The notes: generated by a model not told the origin, from the sequence alone. A DNA stretch of 64,000 nt from Paenibacillus lycopersici (GCF_010119935.1 NZ_CP048209.1:4343001-4407000), one strand, 5' to 3'; positions 45,691-54,250 are shown, counted from the stretch's first letter. Numbers and translations are program-made.

Positions 45691-46275
45691 TTATGCTTCC
45701 TTAGACTGAAGCGCTTGCAGAAGCTCGTCGCTCCACGACTCGATGGCGAGCAGCGCTTCGTAAGGATCGCCATCGATGCCCAAAACCCGGACGAAAGCCG
45801 GCTCCGTCTTCACGCCCTCGTACTTCAGCCGCACGATCCGCTCCCGGAATGCTTCGCCGAGCAGGGCCAGCAGTCTCGCTTCGACGACCATATGGCGGTA
45901 TCCGTTCTGCTCCCGTACCGGAAGCCTCGCCCCGTAAATTTCGACCGGCCAACGTTCCAGCATGAAATTGGCCGTGATATACTCGCTGCCGCCCGTCCCG
46001 GACCGATGGCAGCCGAAGCCGATTTCCCTTCCGAATCTCTCGGTCACCTCCGACTCGAACCGCTCCGCGTCCGCATAGCGGCAAATGACATCCAGATCGC
46101 TTGCCGGCGTTTCAATGCCGATCGGTACCGTGCCGACCAGCACGGGATCGTACGCCGCGAGCTTGTCCATCACCCGATGCTTCGTCAGCAGCGCGAACAC
46201 TTCGGCCTGCACGGCGCTGCCCCGCTGCAAGTACGACAGGTTCGTCCAATCCGTTCCTTCATTAAAAGAATGCAT
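45691..46275 (-). CDS. DUF4269 family nucleotidyltransferase-like protein
   Basis: A 194-aa protein of the DUF4269 family. VGTVPIGIETPASDLDVICR resembles the nucleotidyltransferase hG(S/T)-x-DxD motif, and the downstream region has ITANFMLERWPVEIYG and KYEGVKTEPAFVRVLGIDG. Activity is unproven. ATG 46275 (GAGGGCGG before it) overlaps the kinase gene by 14 bp; an ATG ten codons upstream lies deeper in that gene. Confidence 0.8.
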   Translation of the reverse strand: MHSFNEGTDWTNLSYLQRGSAVQAEVFALLTKHRVMDKLAAYDPVLVGTVPIGIETPASDLDVICRYADAERFESEVTERFGREIGFGCHRSGTGGSEYITANFMLERWPVEIYGARLPVREQNGYRHMVVEARLLALLGEAFRERIVRLKYEGVKTEPAFVRVLGIDGDPYEALLAIESWSDELLQALQSKEA

Positions 46276-47044
46276 AAATGCCGCCCTCGAAATAATGGAA
46301 TTCATGCTCGCTGATTCGCCTCAACCCATAGCCTTCATAGAACAGCCGGATGTCTTCCGCCTGCTCGAACGCGTTCGTCTTCGGCCTGATGGCGAGCGCG
46401 ATATCGTAGCGCGGATCGCCGAAAGCGGCGCCGCCCCAGTCGATGACGCCAACGGCTTCATCCTCGCGCACAATAACGTTATCGATCGTATAATCACCGT
46501 GAATTAGCGTGCCCGGGATCGGCTCCGGCCGCGAACGTTCCAGCTCGGCCAGCAGCTCGGCGCTGCCGTCGACCTCGTAACGGGCCAAATTACAGGCCGA
46601 TTCCCGCAATATGTTCGTCAGCCAATCGCCTTGGCCTGTCAGCGCGGCCGGAGCTGCCGTTCCGTGAATGGCCCGCAGCAGCGCGCCGTAGCTGCGAATC
46701 GCCTTCGCCCGTTTCGACTCGTTCCGCTCCTGGGCCAGATACTCCCTCAGCCGCATCCCTTCCATATAAGATGTGGCGAGCCAGCTTGCGCCCGCCTCAT
46801 CCTCGTCGTAGAAGCCGCAAACGCGCGGTATCGGCAAGCCGCTCGGCTGCAACAGCAATAAATGACGATGCTCCTTCCGCAGCCAATCGCGGAACGGCTG
46901 GCGATCGCATCGCTTTACGATAAACTCGCCGGCCTCGGTGCTGATATGCGCCACCGCGGACGTATGCCCTTGAATCGGCATCCGCATCCGGATGACCGGC
47001 CCGATTGCGCTCACTATCTCCGCCGGAATGTCGGCCGCCTTCAT
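46262..47044 (-). CDS. Aminoglycoside-phosphotransferase-fold kinase
   Basis: A 260-aa APH-family kinase. It has the N-lobe Lys in GEFIVKRCDRQPF, the catalytic PGTLIHGDYTIDNVIV (HGD-x4-N) and metal-binding AVGVIDWGGAAFGDPRYDIA. All residues for phosphotransfer are present, substrate unknown. The start overlaps the lplT stop (ATGA) and DUF4269 overlaps its end, so LplT, this kinase and DUF4269 form one tightly coupled unit. Confidence 0.88.
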   Translation of the reverse strand: MKAADIPAEIVSAIGPVIRMRMPIQGHTSAVAHISTEAGEFIVKRCDRQPFRDWLRKEHRHLLLLQPSGLPIPRVCGFYDEDEAGASWLATSYMEGMRLREYLAQERNESKRAKAIRSYGALLRAIHGTAAPAALTGQGDWLTNILRESACNLARYEVDGSAELLAELERSRPEPIPGTLIHGDYTIDNVIVREDEAVGVIDWGGAAFGDPRYDIALAIRPKTNAFEQAEDIRLFYEGYGLRRISEHEFHYFEGGIYAFF

Positions 47045-48261
47045 TGATCATCCCCCGATCGCATGCCGTTGCGATGCTTGCGGCGGGAGCCCGTAATATT
47101 CGGCAGCTGCGTCCCCAGGAACAGAATGAACAGGAGCAGCACAAGCCCGATGCCGATGACGGAGCCGTTGACGGATACGTTCATTTGAGCCAACGTCAGA
47201 TAGATCAGCAACCCGGTCACCGTCAGAATGTTTTCGCTGAAATTCTGCACGGCGATCGTCTTGCCGGAGCCGATGGTCGACTTGCCTTCCTCTTGCAGCA
47301 TCGTGTTCAGCGGAATGACGAAGATGCCGCCGAAGATGCCGATCAGGAACAGCAGCACGATCGTCAGCCACAGCACGTAGGTCATCGTGGCGAGCATGAC
47401 CGAGGCAACCATGAACAGCCCGTAGAAGAACGCCCGGTGCAGCTTGCCCGCCGGTACCAGCTTCGGCGTCAGAAAGGCGCTGACGACGACGCCGACTGCG
47501 GTAATGCCGATCATCATCGACTGCTGATCCGTATCGGTGATGCCGAGGTTAAGCGGCAGCCAGGCGATCAGCGCAATGCGAAGCACCGCCGCCGTCAGCC
47601 AGAACGAGCCGGTGCCGATGAGCGAGAACCTTGCCCGCGGATTGCGGAACATCGTGCCGAAGTCGCGAAGAAACTGCATCGCTTCCTTCCCGTACCGCAA
47701 TTCGGCGTTGCCCTCGCGCGCCGGAATGATGAAGGTCATGAGCAGCGACAGGAGGTAGACGCCGAGGCAGGTAAGAATCGCCGGCAGGTCGGAGTTTTGC
47801 GCGAGGAAGCCGCCCGCCACCGTACCCAGCAGAATCGCCAATATCGTCGAGCCTTCCACCTTCGCGTTAGCCCGCAGCAGCTCGCTCTCCGTGCTCGTCA
47901 GCTCGGTCAGAATGCCGTATTTCCCCGGCGAGTAGACGACCGCGCCGATGCCGACGAAGACATAGCACAGCGCAGGCGGCAGTCCGAACAGCAGCATGGC
48001 GATCCCGACCGCCTTCAATGCATTGCCGAGCAGCAGCACGTTCGACTTTGCTTTCTTATCGGCGAACGCGCCCACGATCGGCGCCAAGACGACATAAGCG
48101 GCCAGAAACGCAATCTGGATGTAATTGACCGCGATATCCGGATTGTCCACGCCTTGGCGCTTCACCATCCCCACGATCAGAAAAAAATTCAAATTATCCG
48201 CGAACGCGCTCAAAAACTGCGTCAGCACGACCGTATTCAGCGGCGACAACCAACGTTTCAT
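47041..48261 (-). CDS. lplT: Lysophospholipid transporter LplT, MFS family
   Basis: A 406-aa permease with about 12 membrane helices. It starts with the family signature NTVVLTQFLSAFADNLNFFL, then FLAAYVVLAPIVGAFADKKA (MFS loop 2-3), YSPGKYGILTELTSTESELL and NTMLQEEGKSTIGSGKTIAV. LplT flips lysophospholipids inward for re-acylation in Gram-negatives; Bacillales homologues are less studied. AAGGGGATT precedes ATG 48261. Confidence 0.88.
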   Translation of the reverse strand: MKRWLSPLNTVVLTQFLSAFADNLNFFLIVGMVKRQGVDNPDIAVNYIQIAFLAAYVVLAPIVGAFADKKAKSNVLLLGNALKAVGIAMLLFGLPPALCYVFVGIGAVVYSPGKYGILTELTSTESELLRANAKVEGSTILAILLGTVAGGFLAQNSDLPAILTCLGVYLLSLLMTFIIPAREGNAELRYGKEAMQFLRDFGTMFRNPRARFSLIGTGSFWLTAAVLRIALIAWLPLNLGITDTDQQSMMIGITAVGVVVSAFLTPKLVPAGKLHRAFFYGLFMVASVMLATMTYVLWLTIVLLFLIGIFGGIFVIPLNTMLQEEGKSTIGSGKTIAVQNFSENILTVTGLLIYLTLAQMNVSVNGSVIGIGLVLLLFILFLGTQLPNITGSRRKHRNGMRSGDDQ

Positions 48262-48374
48262 TCCAATCCCCTTCCTTATGTACGGCCATTCGATACGGCC
48301 CTCCCAAAAATCATGACTTCCCCATCATACCTCAAAGCCCGTCCGCGCTTAAAGGCCAAACCCGATTTGCATGC

Positions 48375-48416
48375 AAAAAAAGAACGGCGCCCGAACCGTC
48401 GGTTCGCTGCCGTTCT
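48375..48416 (-). terminator. Terminator of the pspA operon
   Basis: On the minus strand GAACGGCAGCGAACC pairs with GGTTCGGGCGCCGTTC around a 3-base loop and runs into TTTTTTT. It lies about 115 bp after the DUF4247 stop and before the lplT start. The rest of 48262-48529 shows no gene. Confidence 0.85.
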
Positions 48417-48529
48417 CCCGTTTGCCCTACCTGTATGAAGTTCGCTTGCCGTTATGCGCTTCCGCATACCGTTGTTATCCGTCTCCGCTTGCCGTTACGC
48501 CGAGTCTCGGCCTTGGTAGTGCACCGGCT

Positions 48530-49270
48530 TCATCGTCGCCTGGACACCCTGCCGAACCCGACCCGCGTCTTCGGCTTCGTCGACTTGCGCGGCGTCAACC
48601 AGCTGCTCGACTTCTTGCCGCCGCTGCCGTCATTCCGCGTGATCTTCCCTTTGGACGGATTGCTGAGCGCGCCGCCCGATCCGGATTTGGTCGTCGAATC
48701 GGCGTTCTTCGACCGCTTGAATATCGAGCCGGTTCGCGTTACCGTCATCGGCGGAACGGCTTTCTTCTCCTGCGCCGACGGCGCATGGTAGCTGCCGCCC
48801 GTCGGCTTGTACGTTCCGCGTTCCTCATAACCGCGATACGTCCCGTGGCCGTATCGGCCGTTATCGAACAAGCTGCCGAGGAAGCTGGCCAGCAAGTAGC
48901 CTTCCAGGAAGCTCGAGCTGTAATTCTCGCGCACGTATTCCTTCGAGTCGACTTCGATCAGCGTGTCTTCCGGCTTCTCGGCATCCTGCTGCAGATGGAT
49001 GATCCGGTTGGAGTAGACGAGGAACATGCGATCCTTCGCCTCTGTCGACTGCTGCTCCGGCTTCTGCTGATCGGCGAGCGCCTTCGCGACTTCCGGTACG
49101 CTGACGCCTGCCGCGCGGTATACGTAAGACGTGCTCGAACCGCTGCCGTTCACCGATTCGAGCGGATACTGCTCCTCGATCTTCTGGTCGATGCCGCATG
49201 CCGCCAGCAGCGGTAAGACGAGCGAGAAGACGAGCAGCAATTTAAGCCAATAAGTCCCTTTGCTTCGCAT
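48530..49270 (-). CDS. DUF4247 lipoprotein
   Basis: A 246-aa exported protein. The signal ends in the lipobox LLAAC (Cys25), so it should be lipid-anchored on the outer face of the membrane. The DUF4247 core (about 30-150) has YVYRAAGVSVPEVAKALAD, YSNRIIHLQQDAEKPEDTLI and NYSSSFLEGYLLASFLGSLF. The tail is Gly/Ser/Lys-rich and very basic. AGGGAGGGG precedes ATG 49270. It is the last of the pspA-DUF350-DUF4178-DUF4247 run. Confidence 0.87.
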   Translation of the reverse strand: MRSKGTYWLKLLLVFSLVLPLLAACGIDQKIEEQYPLESVNGSGSSTSYVYRAAGVSVPEVAKALADQQKPEQQSTEAKDRMFLVYSNRIIHLQQDAEKPEDTLIEVDSKEYVRENYSSSFLEGYLLASFLGSLFDNGRYGHGTYRGYEERGTYKPTGGSYHAPSAQEKKAVPPMTVTRTGSIFKRSKNADSTTKSGSGGALSNPSKGKITRNDGSGGKKSSSWLTPRKSTKPKTRVGFGRVSRRR

Positions 49271-49284
49271 TCGGCTTCCCCTCC

Positions 49285-49791
49285 CTACGTTCCGCGGAGA
49301 ACGCGGACATCAGCCGGAAGCACGTCTTCCCCTTCGTACAGCATGAACCGCCCGTCCTGCCATTCGATGCGGAGCAGCTTCTGATCGTCCGACTGGTACT
49401 GCCAGACGTACTGCTCCCCGGCATGCACGAAGGGCGTTTTGCCGTTGGCGGACACGAAGCCGGAATATTGCTCTTCCATATGATAGACCCGGTTGTCCAG
49501 CTCCAGCTCCGTCGGCACTTCCTCGACGGAATCCAGCCGGCCGTCGATCGGTTCGTAAATGGCGAACAGCGTGCGCTCGCGTTCTTCGATCGTTAAGTAG
49601 CGGATAGCGGAGCCGTCCTGCAGCGTGAGCACGACGATATTGCGCTGGCGGTTCTGCACGCTGCCGATGACCTGATAGGTGACCAGCGAGATTTCGCAGA
49701 CGTCGCCGGGGCCGATCGTCAGCATGCTCTTCTCGACGAGAGGAGGCTCGGGCTTCGCGATAATATTTTTAATACGAGAGAAAATTCCCAT
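49285..49791 (-). CDS. DUF4178 protein
   Basis: A 168-aa soluble beta-rich protein of the DUF4178 family: LTIGPGDVCEISLVTYQVIG, RNIVVLTLQDGSAIRYLTIE and LLRIEWQDGRFMLYEGEDV. Members occur next to PspA, DUF350 and DUF4247 genes in Bacillales; no biochemical activity is known to me. AAGGAG at 8 nt supports ATG 49791. Confidence 0.85.
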   Translation of the reverse strand: MGIFSRIKNIIAKPEPPLVEKSMLTIGPGDVCEISLVTYQVIGSVQNRQRNIVVLTLQDGSAIRYLTIEERERTLFAIYEPIDGRLDSVEEVPTELELDNRVYHMEEQYSGFVSANGKTPFVHAGEQYVWQYQSDDQKLLRIEWQDGRFMLYEGEDVLPADVRVLRGT

Positions 49792-49843
49792 GGCGATAGC
49801 TCCTTATGCGTCAATTTTGCGGAGGGCCGGCATCGCCCGCCGC

Positions 49844-50248
49844 TTACAGGCAGGCTCCGATGATCAGCGCGCCGGCGACGTGCAGCGAACCGGCGAACAG
49901 CGCCGTCGCGATCCGGTTCTGCCTGGTGCCTTCGGTCAGATCCAATCCAGCGGCGGCCCGCAGGGCGAATTCGACGAGGCTTTCGATGAGCAGCAGGATA
50001 ACGAACGATATCGCCGACACGGCCAGCGCTTCCCACAGATCGTCCGACGTCGCAATCGAGCGGGACAAGATATACGCCTGCGCGAGCAGCTTCATCATGA
50101 AGCGCGTCGTCACCGCCACGTTGCCTTTCTTGATTTCTTCGAGATCCTTGTACCGGGTGAAGAGCGAATCGATTGCCATCAGCACGATCAGCAACACCGC
50201 GCCCGCTCCGGTCCACACGAGAATGCCGAGCATTTGATCCAAATTCAT
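49844..50248 (-). CDS. DUF350 membrane protein
   Basis: A 134-aa protein with four hydrophobic helices (LGILVWTGAGAVLLIVLMAI, FMMKLLAQAYILSR, ALAVSAISFVILLLIESLVE and ATALFAGSLHVAGALIIGA), matching DUF350. GGAGGC suits ATG 50248 better than the GTG two codons upstream. It lies between pspA and the DUF4178 gene, so it is the probable membrane partner of this stress module. Confidence 0.85.
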   Translation of the reverse strand: MNLDQMLGILVWTGAGAVLLIVLMAIDSLFTRYKDLEEIKKGNVAVTTRFMMKLLAQAYILSRSIATSDDLWEALAVSAISFVILLLIESLVEFALRAAAGLDLTEGTRQNRIATALFAGSLHVAGALIIGACL

Positions 50249-50300
50249 GCGCACTTAGCCTCCATCGTCATCGTCTTTGATCCGCAGCTTGGCCAGAGCA

Positions 50301-50366
50301 AAGAAAAAACGTCCTAGGGCGGATGGAGGCGGAGAAAGCCTTGCGATCCATGCCGGCAGACGTTCT
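50301..50366 (-). terminator. Possible attenuating terminator after pspA
   Basis: On the minus strand AACGTC and GACGTT close an imperfect long stem that is followed by TTTTTT. It stands between the pspA stop and the DUF350 gene and could leave pspA more strongly expressed than its downstream partners. The pairing is modest. Confidence 0.4.
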
Positions 50367-50425
50367 TTCCACAAGCCAACAACTGCGGATAGTTACCGAT
50401 CGTATACGACTAGTATACGACGAAT

Positions 50426-51097
50426 TTATTCTTTTTTCTCGTATTGTTTCATGAGCGCCGCCAGCTCGTCGTCAACGGCCTTGTTCTTGCCCAGCGCCTC
50501 GAACTCGTCGTCCAGCGATTTGCCCTTGCTGTTCATTTCGTTGCTTGCTTCGGCTTGCGCTTCGGCTTGCAGCATCTTCTCTTCCATCCGCTTCAGGCCG
50601 GACATCGCCGTGTCGGAGCTGAAGCCCGTCATCGCCTTGTTAATATCCGCTTGCGCCTTGGCCGCTTTGTAGCGGGCGACGAGCGTCTCGCGCTTGTTCT
50701 TCATCTCGGTCAGCTGGTCGCGCATCTCGCTCAGCTTCGCGCGGAGGTTATCGGCTGATGCTTTGTTCGAGTCGTAGCTTACTTTGTACTCGTCGCGCTT
50801 CTGTTCGGCCGCTTTCTTCTCTTCGAGCGCGCGCCGCGCCAGCTCCATGTTCTGCATGGATGCCGCCGTATGCGCCTGCTCGTTGCGCTTCTGTACGAGC
50901 GCATCCTGTTCTTCGTACAGCTGCTTGAATCGTTTCTCGATCGCGATTTGCGCGGCTACCGCTTTCTCGGCGTCTTCCAGGTCTTCCTGCATGTCGCGGA
51001 TGTATTGATCCGTCAGCTTGATCGGATCTTCGGCTTTCTCAATCAGGGCATATACGTTCGATAAAGTCAGGTCGCGCAAGCGTTTAAATACGGACAT
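50426..51097 (-). CDS. pspA: PspA/IM30 family envelope-stress protein
   Basis: A 223-aa, almost wholly helical PspA/Vipp1-type protein. It has the N-terminal amphipathic stretch MSVFKRLRDLTLSNVYALIE, then DPIKLTDQYIRDMQEDLEDA, and long coiled coils through residue 190. Such proteins assemble into membrane-bound ESCRT-III-like polymers that protect damaged membrane. AAGGAGGAACC gives ATG 51097. It heads the operon of four. Confidence 0.94.
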   Translation of the reverse strand: MSVFKRLRDLTLSNVYALIEKAEDPIKLTDQYIRDMQEDLEDAEKAVAAQIAIEKRFKQLYEEQDALVQKRNEQAHTAASMQNMELARRALEEKKAAEQKRDEYKVSYDSNKASADNLRAKLSEMRDQLTEMKNKRETLVARYKAAKAQADINKAMTGFSSDTAMSGLKRMEEKMLQAEAQAEASNEMNSKGKSLDDEFEALGKNKAVDDELAALMKQYEKKE

Positions 51098-51145
51098 GGT
51101 TTGGTTCCTCCTTGATATTATGCTGTTCGTCAGCGTTCATGTTAC

Positions 51146-51976
51146 CTAATACGGCGATAAGGCGGATTGCGTTTCAATAATTTTGGCTGCCGTTCCGTTC
51201 ATCCCTTGCTGCGATTTGCGCCAATCCGTCGGCGAGGCGCCTTCCTTCTTCTGAAACCAGCCGCTGAACGCATGGATCGACGCGAAGCCGATCAGGCTGC
51301 CGATCGTTTGCACCGATTTGCCGGTCGACCGGAGCAGCCATCTCGCCTCTTCGATCCGGCATTGCTGCTGGTACTGCTTCGGCGACAGGCCGAACGCCTG
51401 CTTGAAGGCGGAACGGAACGCGGACTCCGACAGCCTGCACGCCTTCGCCAGCTCGCCGATGGACAGCTCCTTGTCCAAGCTGGCGCGTATGTAGTCGGCT
51501 GCCGACGCCACGGACAGGCTCATGCCCCGGCTGCCTTGGTGCTGGAGCAGGAACAGCAACAGCAGTTCCACCCACGCCGCGAGGCAGGCCGCTTCTTCCA
51601 TTAAAGGCTGCGAAATCATGCGAAGCCATTGCCTGTATAAATCCTCGTATTGCGACAAGGCGATCGGCGATAGCGCGAGCAGGCGCGGGGTGCGATCCGG
51701 CGCCAGACGCGCCATCAGCCGGTTGATGCGGTCCGGCATGCCGCCCGCCTCGAGGACGCCGAAGCGGATCGGCGCATCGCTGCGGTAATCATGGCTCACG
51801 CCGGAAGGAATCAGTACAATATGCCCTGCCTGCAGCGGATAGCTGCCCGCGCCGCACAGGAACGTTCCGCTCCCCTCCAGGACGGCCGACAGTTCGAACG
51901 TGGCATGCGCATGCGGCCCCATATGCCAGCCGGCACGATACGTTACGAAGGAGCCTTTCGCATGCGGCATTTGCAT
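51146..51976 (-). CDS. AraC family transcriptional regulator
   Basis: A 276-aa regulator. The cupin part (GWHMGPHAHATFELSAVLEG, YPLQAGHIVLIPSGVSHDY) is followed by a helical linker and the double helix-turn-helix (ELSIGELAKACRLSESAFRS and VQTIGSLIGFASIHAFSGWF). The frame runs upstream another 68 codons, but ATG 51976 has AAGGAGAGG at 6 nt and starts at MQMPHAKGSFVTYR. It lies 142 bp after the dioxygenase gene on the same strand, separated by a terminator hairpin, and probably controls it. Confidence 0.9.
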   Translation of the reverse strand: MQMPHAKGSFVTYRAGWHMGPHAHATFELSAVLEGSGTFLCGAGSYPLQAGHIVLIPSGVSHDYRSDAPIRFGVLEAGGMPDRINRLMARLAPDRTPRLLALSPIALSQYEDLYRQWLRMISQPLMEEAACLAAWVELLLLFLLQHQGSRGMSLSVASAADYIRASLDKELSIGELAKACRLSESAFRSAFKQAFGLSPKQYQQQCRIEEARWLLRSTGKSVQTIGSLIGFASIHAFSGWFQKKEGASPTDWRKSQQGMNGTAAKIIETQSALSPY

Positions 51977-52033
51977 GGGCGACCTCTCCTTCCGGCTGTT
52001 TACCCTTAATCTACCATAGCGGACGAAAGCAAG

Positions 52034-52076
52034 AAAGAGCCTTTCGATAACGGCCAAGGCCGCGAAAGACTCTTTT
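52034..52076. terminator. Hairpin terminator between the dioxygenase and araC genes
   Basis: AAAGAGCCTTTCG and CGCGAAAGACTCTTT pair with an inner CGGCC/GGCCG stem. T-rich flanks on both sides would allow termination in either direction. Confidence 0.65.
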
Positions 52077-52118
52077 GCCCATCGATCTGCAGCCCGCCGG
52101 CCGAATGCCCGCCGCCTG

Positions 52119-53006
52119 CTATACGCCCCATTTGGCACGGGCGTCTTCCATCTTGACCGTCGCCCCGGAATGCCAGGCATAATGCCCCTTCGGCTTCGCG
52201 CCGACCCAACGTTCGTCCGCCGGCTCCGATTTCAGCTGATAACGCGTGTCCGCGCTGAGGCGGTATCGGTTCGTCCGGTTCGTCAGCGACCCGTGCATCG
52301 TGTACATCCCGAAGATGATCGCGTCGCCGGCCCGGAATTGCGCCGTCGCCCAGCGGCCGCCGTATTTCTCGATCAGCTCGATGGGATCGTCGGTGAACCA
52401 CCCGTCGACCCGGTCGCGGTCCACGTCCATCTGCCCGTACGTTTCGCGGATGCGATCGAAATGCTGGGAGCCGAGCAGTACCGCCAGCCCGCCGAGCTCG
52501 TAGGGAATATCGTCCAACGGCGTCCATAACGTGTATAGGTTTGTCGTTCCGCGCCCCATATATACGATATCGTAATGCGCCCCCGTGAAGCCGCCCGTTT
52601 GCACGGCGCGGACCCATTTGTAGTCGTACGTCATGCTCTCTCCGCCCAGGAAGCGATCGAAGAACTTCATCGTCGACGGACCGTTCACGACGTCCAGCAG
52701 CTCCTGCGGCTGCCGTTCGCTCCCTTGGAACGACGCGCCCCGATTCGCTTCATTAATAATGCCGTCCTCGATCGCGGTGCCTTCGGCCAGCTTGCCCTGC
52801 CCGGCCATCCGCTGCAGGAAGCTCAGCTTCGCCCGCAGCACCCGATCCCGGTCATGAAACCCGCGAATGAACAAGTATCCGTCCTCTCTTAGCCGTTCGC
52901 GAAGCGCCTGCTCGTCGTTCAAAATATCGTTCGATTCTTTCAACTGCGTCAAGTAGGGTCCTTCCAGCTCCAGCTCGCGTTCCCCCATTATTACATGCAC
53001 CGTCAT
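52119..53006 (-). CDS. Phytanoyl-CoA dioxygenase (PhyH) family protein
   Basis: A 295-aa Fe(II)/2-oxoglutarate-dependent oxygenase. The iron triad is His144-x-Asp146 (GAHYDIVYMG) with His238 (YTMHGSLTN), and Arg248/Arg255 nearby could bind 2-oxoglutarate. LYTLWTPLDDIPYELGGLAV and FRAGDAIIFGMYTMHG are the usual jelly-roll strands. GGAGGCGG precedes ATG 53006; an upstream 45-codon extension is not needed. The substrate is unknown; bacterial PhyH proteins hydroxylate diverse small molecules. Confidence 0.9.
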   Translation of the reverse strand: MTVHVIMGERELELEGPYLTQLKESNDILNDEQALRERLREDGYLFIRGFHDRDRVLRAKLSFLQRMAGQGKLAEGTAIEDGIINEANRGASFQGSERQPQELLDVVNGPSTMKFFDRFLGGESMTYDYKWVRAVQTGGFTGAHYDIVYMGRGTTNLYTLWTPLDDIPYELGGLAVLLGSQHFDRIRETYGQMDVDRDRVDGWFTDDPIELIEKYGGRWATAQFRAGDAIIFGMYTMHGSLTNRTNRYRLSADTRYQLKSEPADERWVGAKPKGHYAWHSGATVKMEDARAKWGV

Positions 53007-53263
53007 GGTTCCGCCTCCGTTCAGGATTATTACCGATACGTGCTTACGTGCAGTATACGACGAAGATGCGGGCATGTCTTTGCATAAAACGAGACGGCAT
53101 TTGCCCAAAACGGCACAAAGCGCGGGCGCTTTCGCCGGCATGTCTGCTAACGTTCAGTAATAAGCTGTACCAAGCGCATGGAGAGCTTGCGCGGCTGCCG
53201 GCGGGTCAAGGATGGCGCATGGCGCGGCAAGCGGATCGCTTCGCATAGGGGAGGCTGGCTGCT

Positions 53264-53848
53264 ATGGCTACGGAGACGCTGATCGAAACTCATATCGTAG
53301 TCCTTCTTCAGGACGGATGCCGCGTGCACGGCGTTGCCGAAGCGAAAGGCGGCGATACCGTCATCCTCTATTCGCCTGCCGGACGCCTCGATCTCTACGC
53401 CCGGATTCTGTTCGCCGGCGGAACCGCGACGAAACGGCATGTGAACGATCTCTCCCTTCATGTCTCGCCGGTCGAAGGCGCGCCCGTCAACGCCTGGTAT
53501 CTGCAATATATCCGCATCCTCGGCGATAAGATCAACCGCGGTTTCGGCTCCATCATGCTGCGCCAGCTGCTCCTGCTTGCCGAGCGGGAAGGCGTCGCCT
53601 ATATTGAAGGCCGCATGCAGCAGGCGGAGCATCGGGAACATCTCGACCGGCTGCGTTACTTCTATGCCAAGTTCGGCTTCGTCATCGATGCGGACGGTCT
53701 CATGCGTTGGGAGAATACGCGTTTCGCCGCCTCCCGCGCAGCTTCCGAGCCTTCCGCCGCGCGCTCTTCCGCATCGTCGTCGCTAGACAATCGGCCGCTG
53801 TCTGCGCGCCTTCATAAAATCATCAAAAAAGTGTTGCATCTTTTTTGA
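53264..53848 (+). CDS. GNAT-like acetyltransferase domain protein
   Basis: A 194-aa protein whose middle (about 70-150) looks like the acetyl-CoA-binding half of a GNAT enzyme: KINRGFGSIMLRQLLLLAE as motif A, then VAYIEGRM and LRYFYAKFGFVID as motif B. The N-terminal 65 residues are a beta-rich region without a clear match, and the Ser/Ala-rich tail ends in a basic helix. GGGGAGG precedes ATG 53264. The assignment is fold-level only. The 53007-53263 spacer shows no gene. Confidence 0.65.
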   Translation: MATETLIETHIVVLLQDGCRVHGVAEAKGGDTVILYSPAGRLDLYARILFAGGTATKRHVNDLSLHVSPVEGAPVNAWYLQYIRILGDKINRGFGSIMLRQLLLLAEREGVAYIEGRMQQAEHREHLDRLRYFYAKFGFVIDADGLMRWENTRFAASRAASEPSAARSSASSSLDNRPLSARLHKIIKKVLHLF

Positions 53849-53853
53849 TGATT
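53818..53853 (+). terminator. Hairpin at the end of the GNAT-like gene
   Basis: AATCATCAAAAAAG and CTTTTTTGATGATT are exact 14-bp arms around an 8-base loop; the stop codon lies in the 3' arm, which contains T6. It probably ends transcription just before the tRNA promoter. Confidence 0.6.
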
Positions 53854-53863
53854 ATGTTAATAT
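53834..53863 (+). promoter_or_regulatory. Probable promoter of the tRNA pair
   Basis: TTGCAT (53834-53839) and TAATAT (53858-53863) are 18 bp apart and 25 bp upstream of tRNA-Thr. Confidence 0.45.
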
Positions 53864-53887
53864 TTCATTTGTGTTCAGAACACGCTA

Positions 53888-53963
<76 letters not shown>

Positions 53964-53972
53964 TCTTCATCT

Positions 53973-54049
53973 CGGGACGTAGCTCAGCTTGGTAGAGCAC
54001 CTGGTTTGGGACCAGGGGGTCGCATGTTCGAATCGTGTCGTCCCGACCA
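53973..54049 (+). tRNA. tRNA-Pro (anticodon TGG)
   Basis: Complete 77-nt tRNA with encoded CCA, 9 bp after tRNA-Thr. Acceptor CGGGACG pairs with CGTCCCG; anticodon stem CCTGG/CCAGG encloses TTTGGGA with anticodon TGG; the T arm contains GTTCGAATC. Confidence 0.97.
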
Positions 54050-54091
54050 TGCGCGAACATTCGCCGATTCCCGATCGGCATTAACGGCATT

Positions 54092-54124
54092 ACGATTGCC
54101 ATACGATTGCCATACGATTGCCAT
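54092..54124. repeat. Three tandem 11-bp repeats after the tRNA pair
   Basis: ACGATTGCCAT occurs three times without interruption (54092, 54103, 54114), between the tRNA-Pro end and the terminator. Confidence 0.8.
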
Positions 54125-54126
54125 AA

Positions 54127-54163
54127 AAAGAGAAGCACGAGCGATTCGCTCGTGCTTCTCTTT
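54127..54163 (+). terminator. Terminator of the tRNA transcript
   Basis: A perfect 17-bp stem, AAAGAGAAGCACGAGCG and its complement, with a 3-base loop and T-rich 3' end. Confidence 0.9.
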
Positions 54164-54220
54164 GTCTATTTAATCAGCGCGCTAGCAGTCCGGCACGCTG
54201 TCGATCGGCGGATTCCGCCA

Positions 54221-54250
54221 TTGACGGTTTTTTTTGGGACGTGGTATAGT
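54221..54250 (+). promoter_or_regulatory. Promoter of the ribokinase gene
   Basis: TTGACG (54221-54226) and TATAGT (54245-54250), 18 bp apart, stand about 55 bp upstream of the start codon. Confidence 0.65.
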
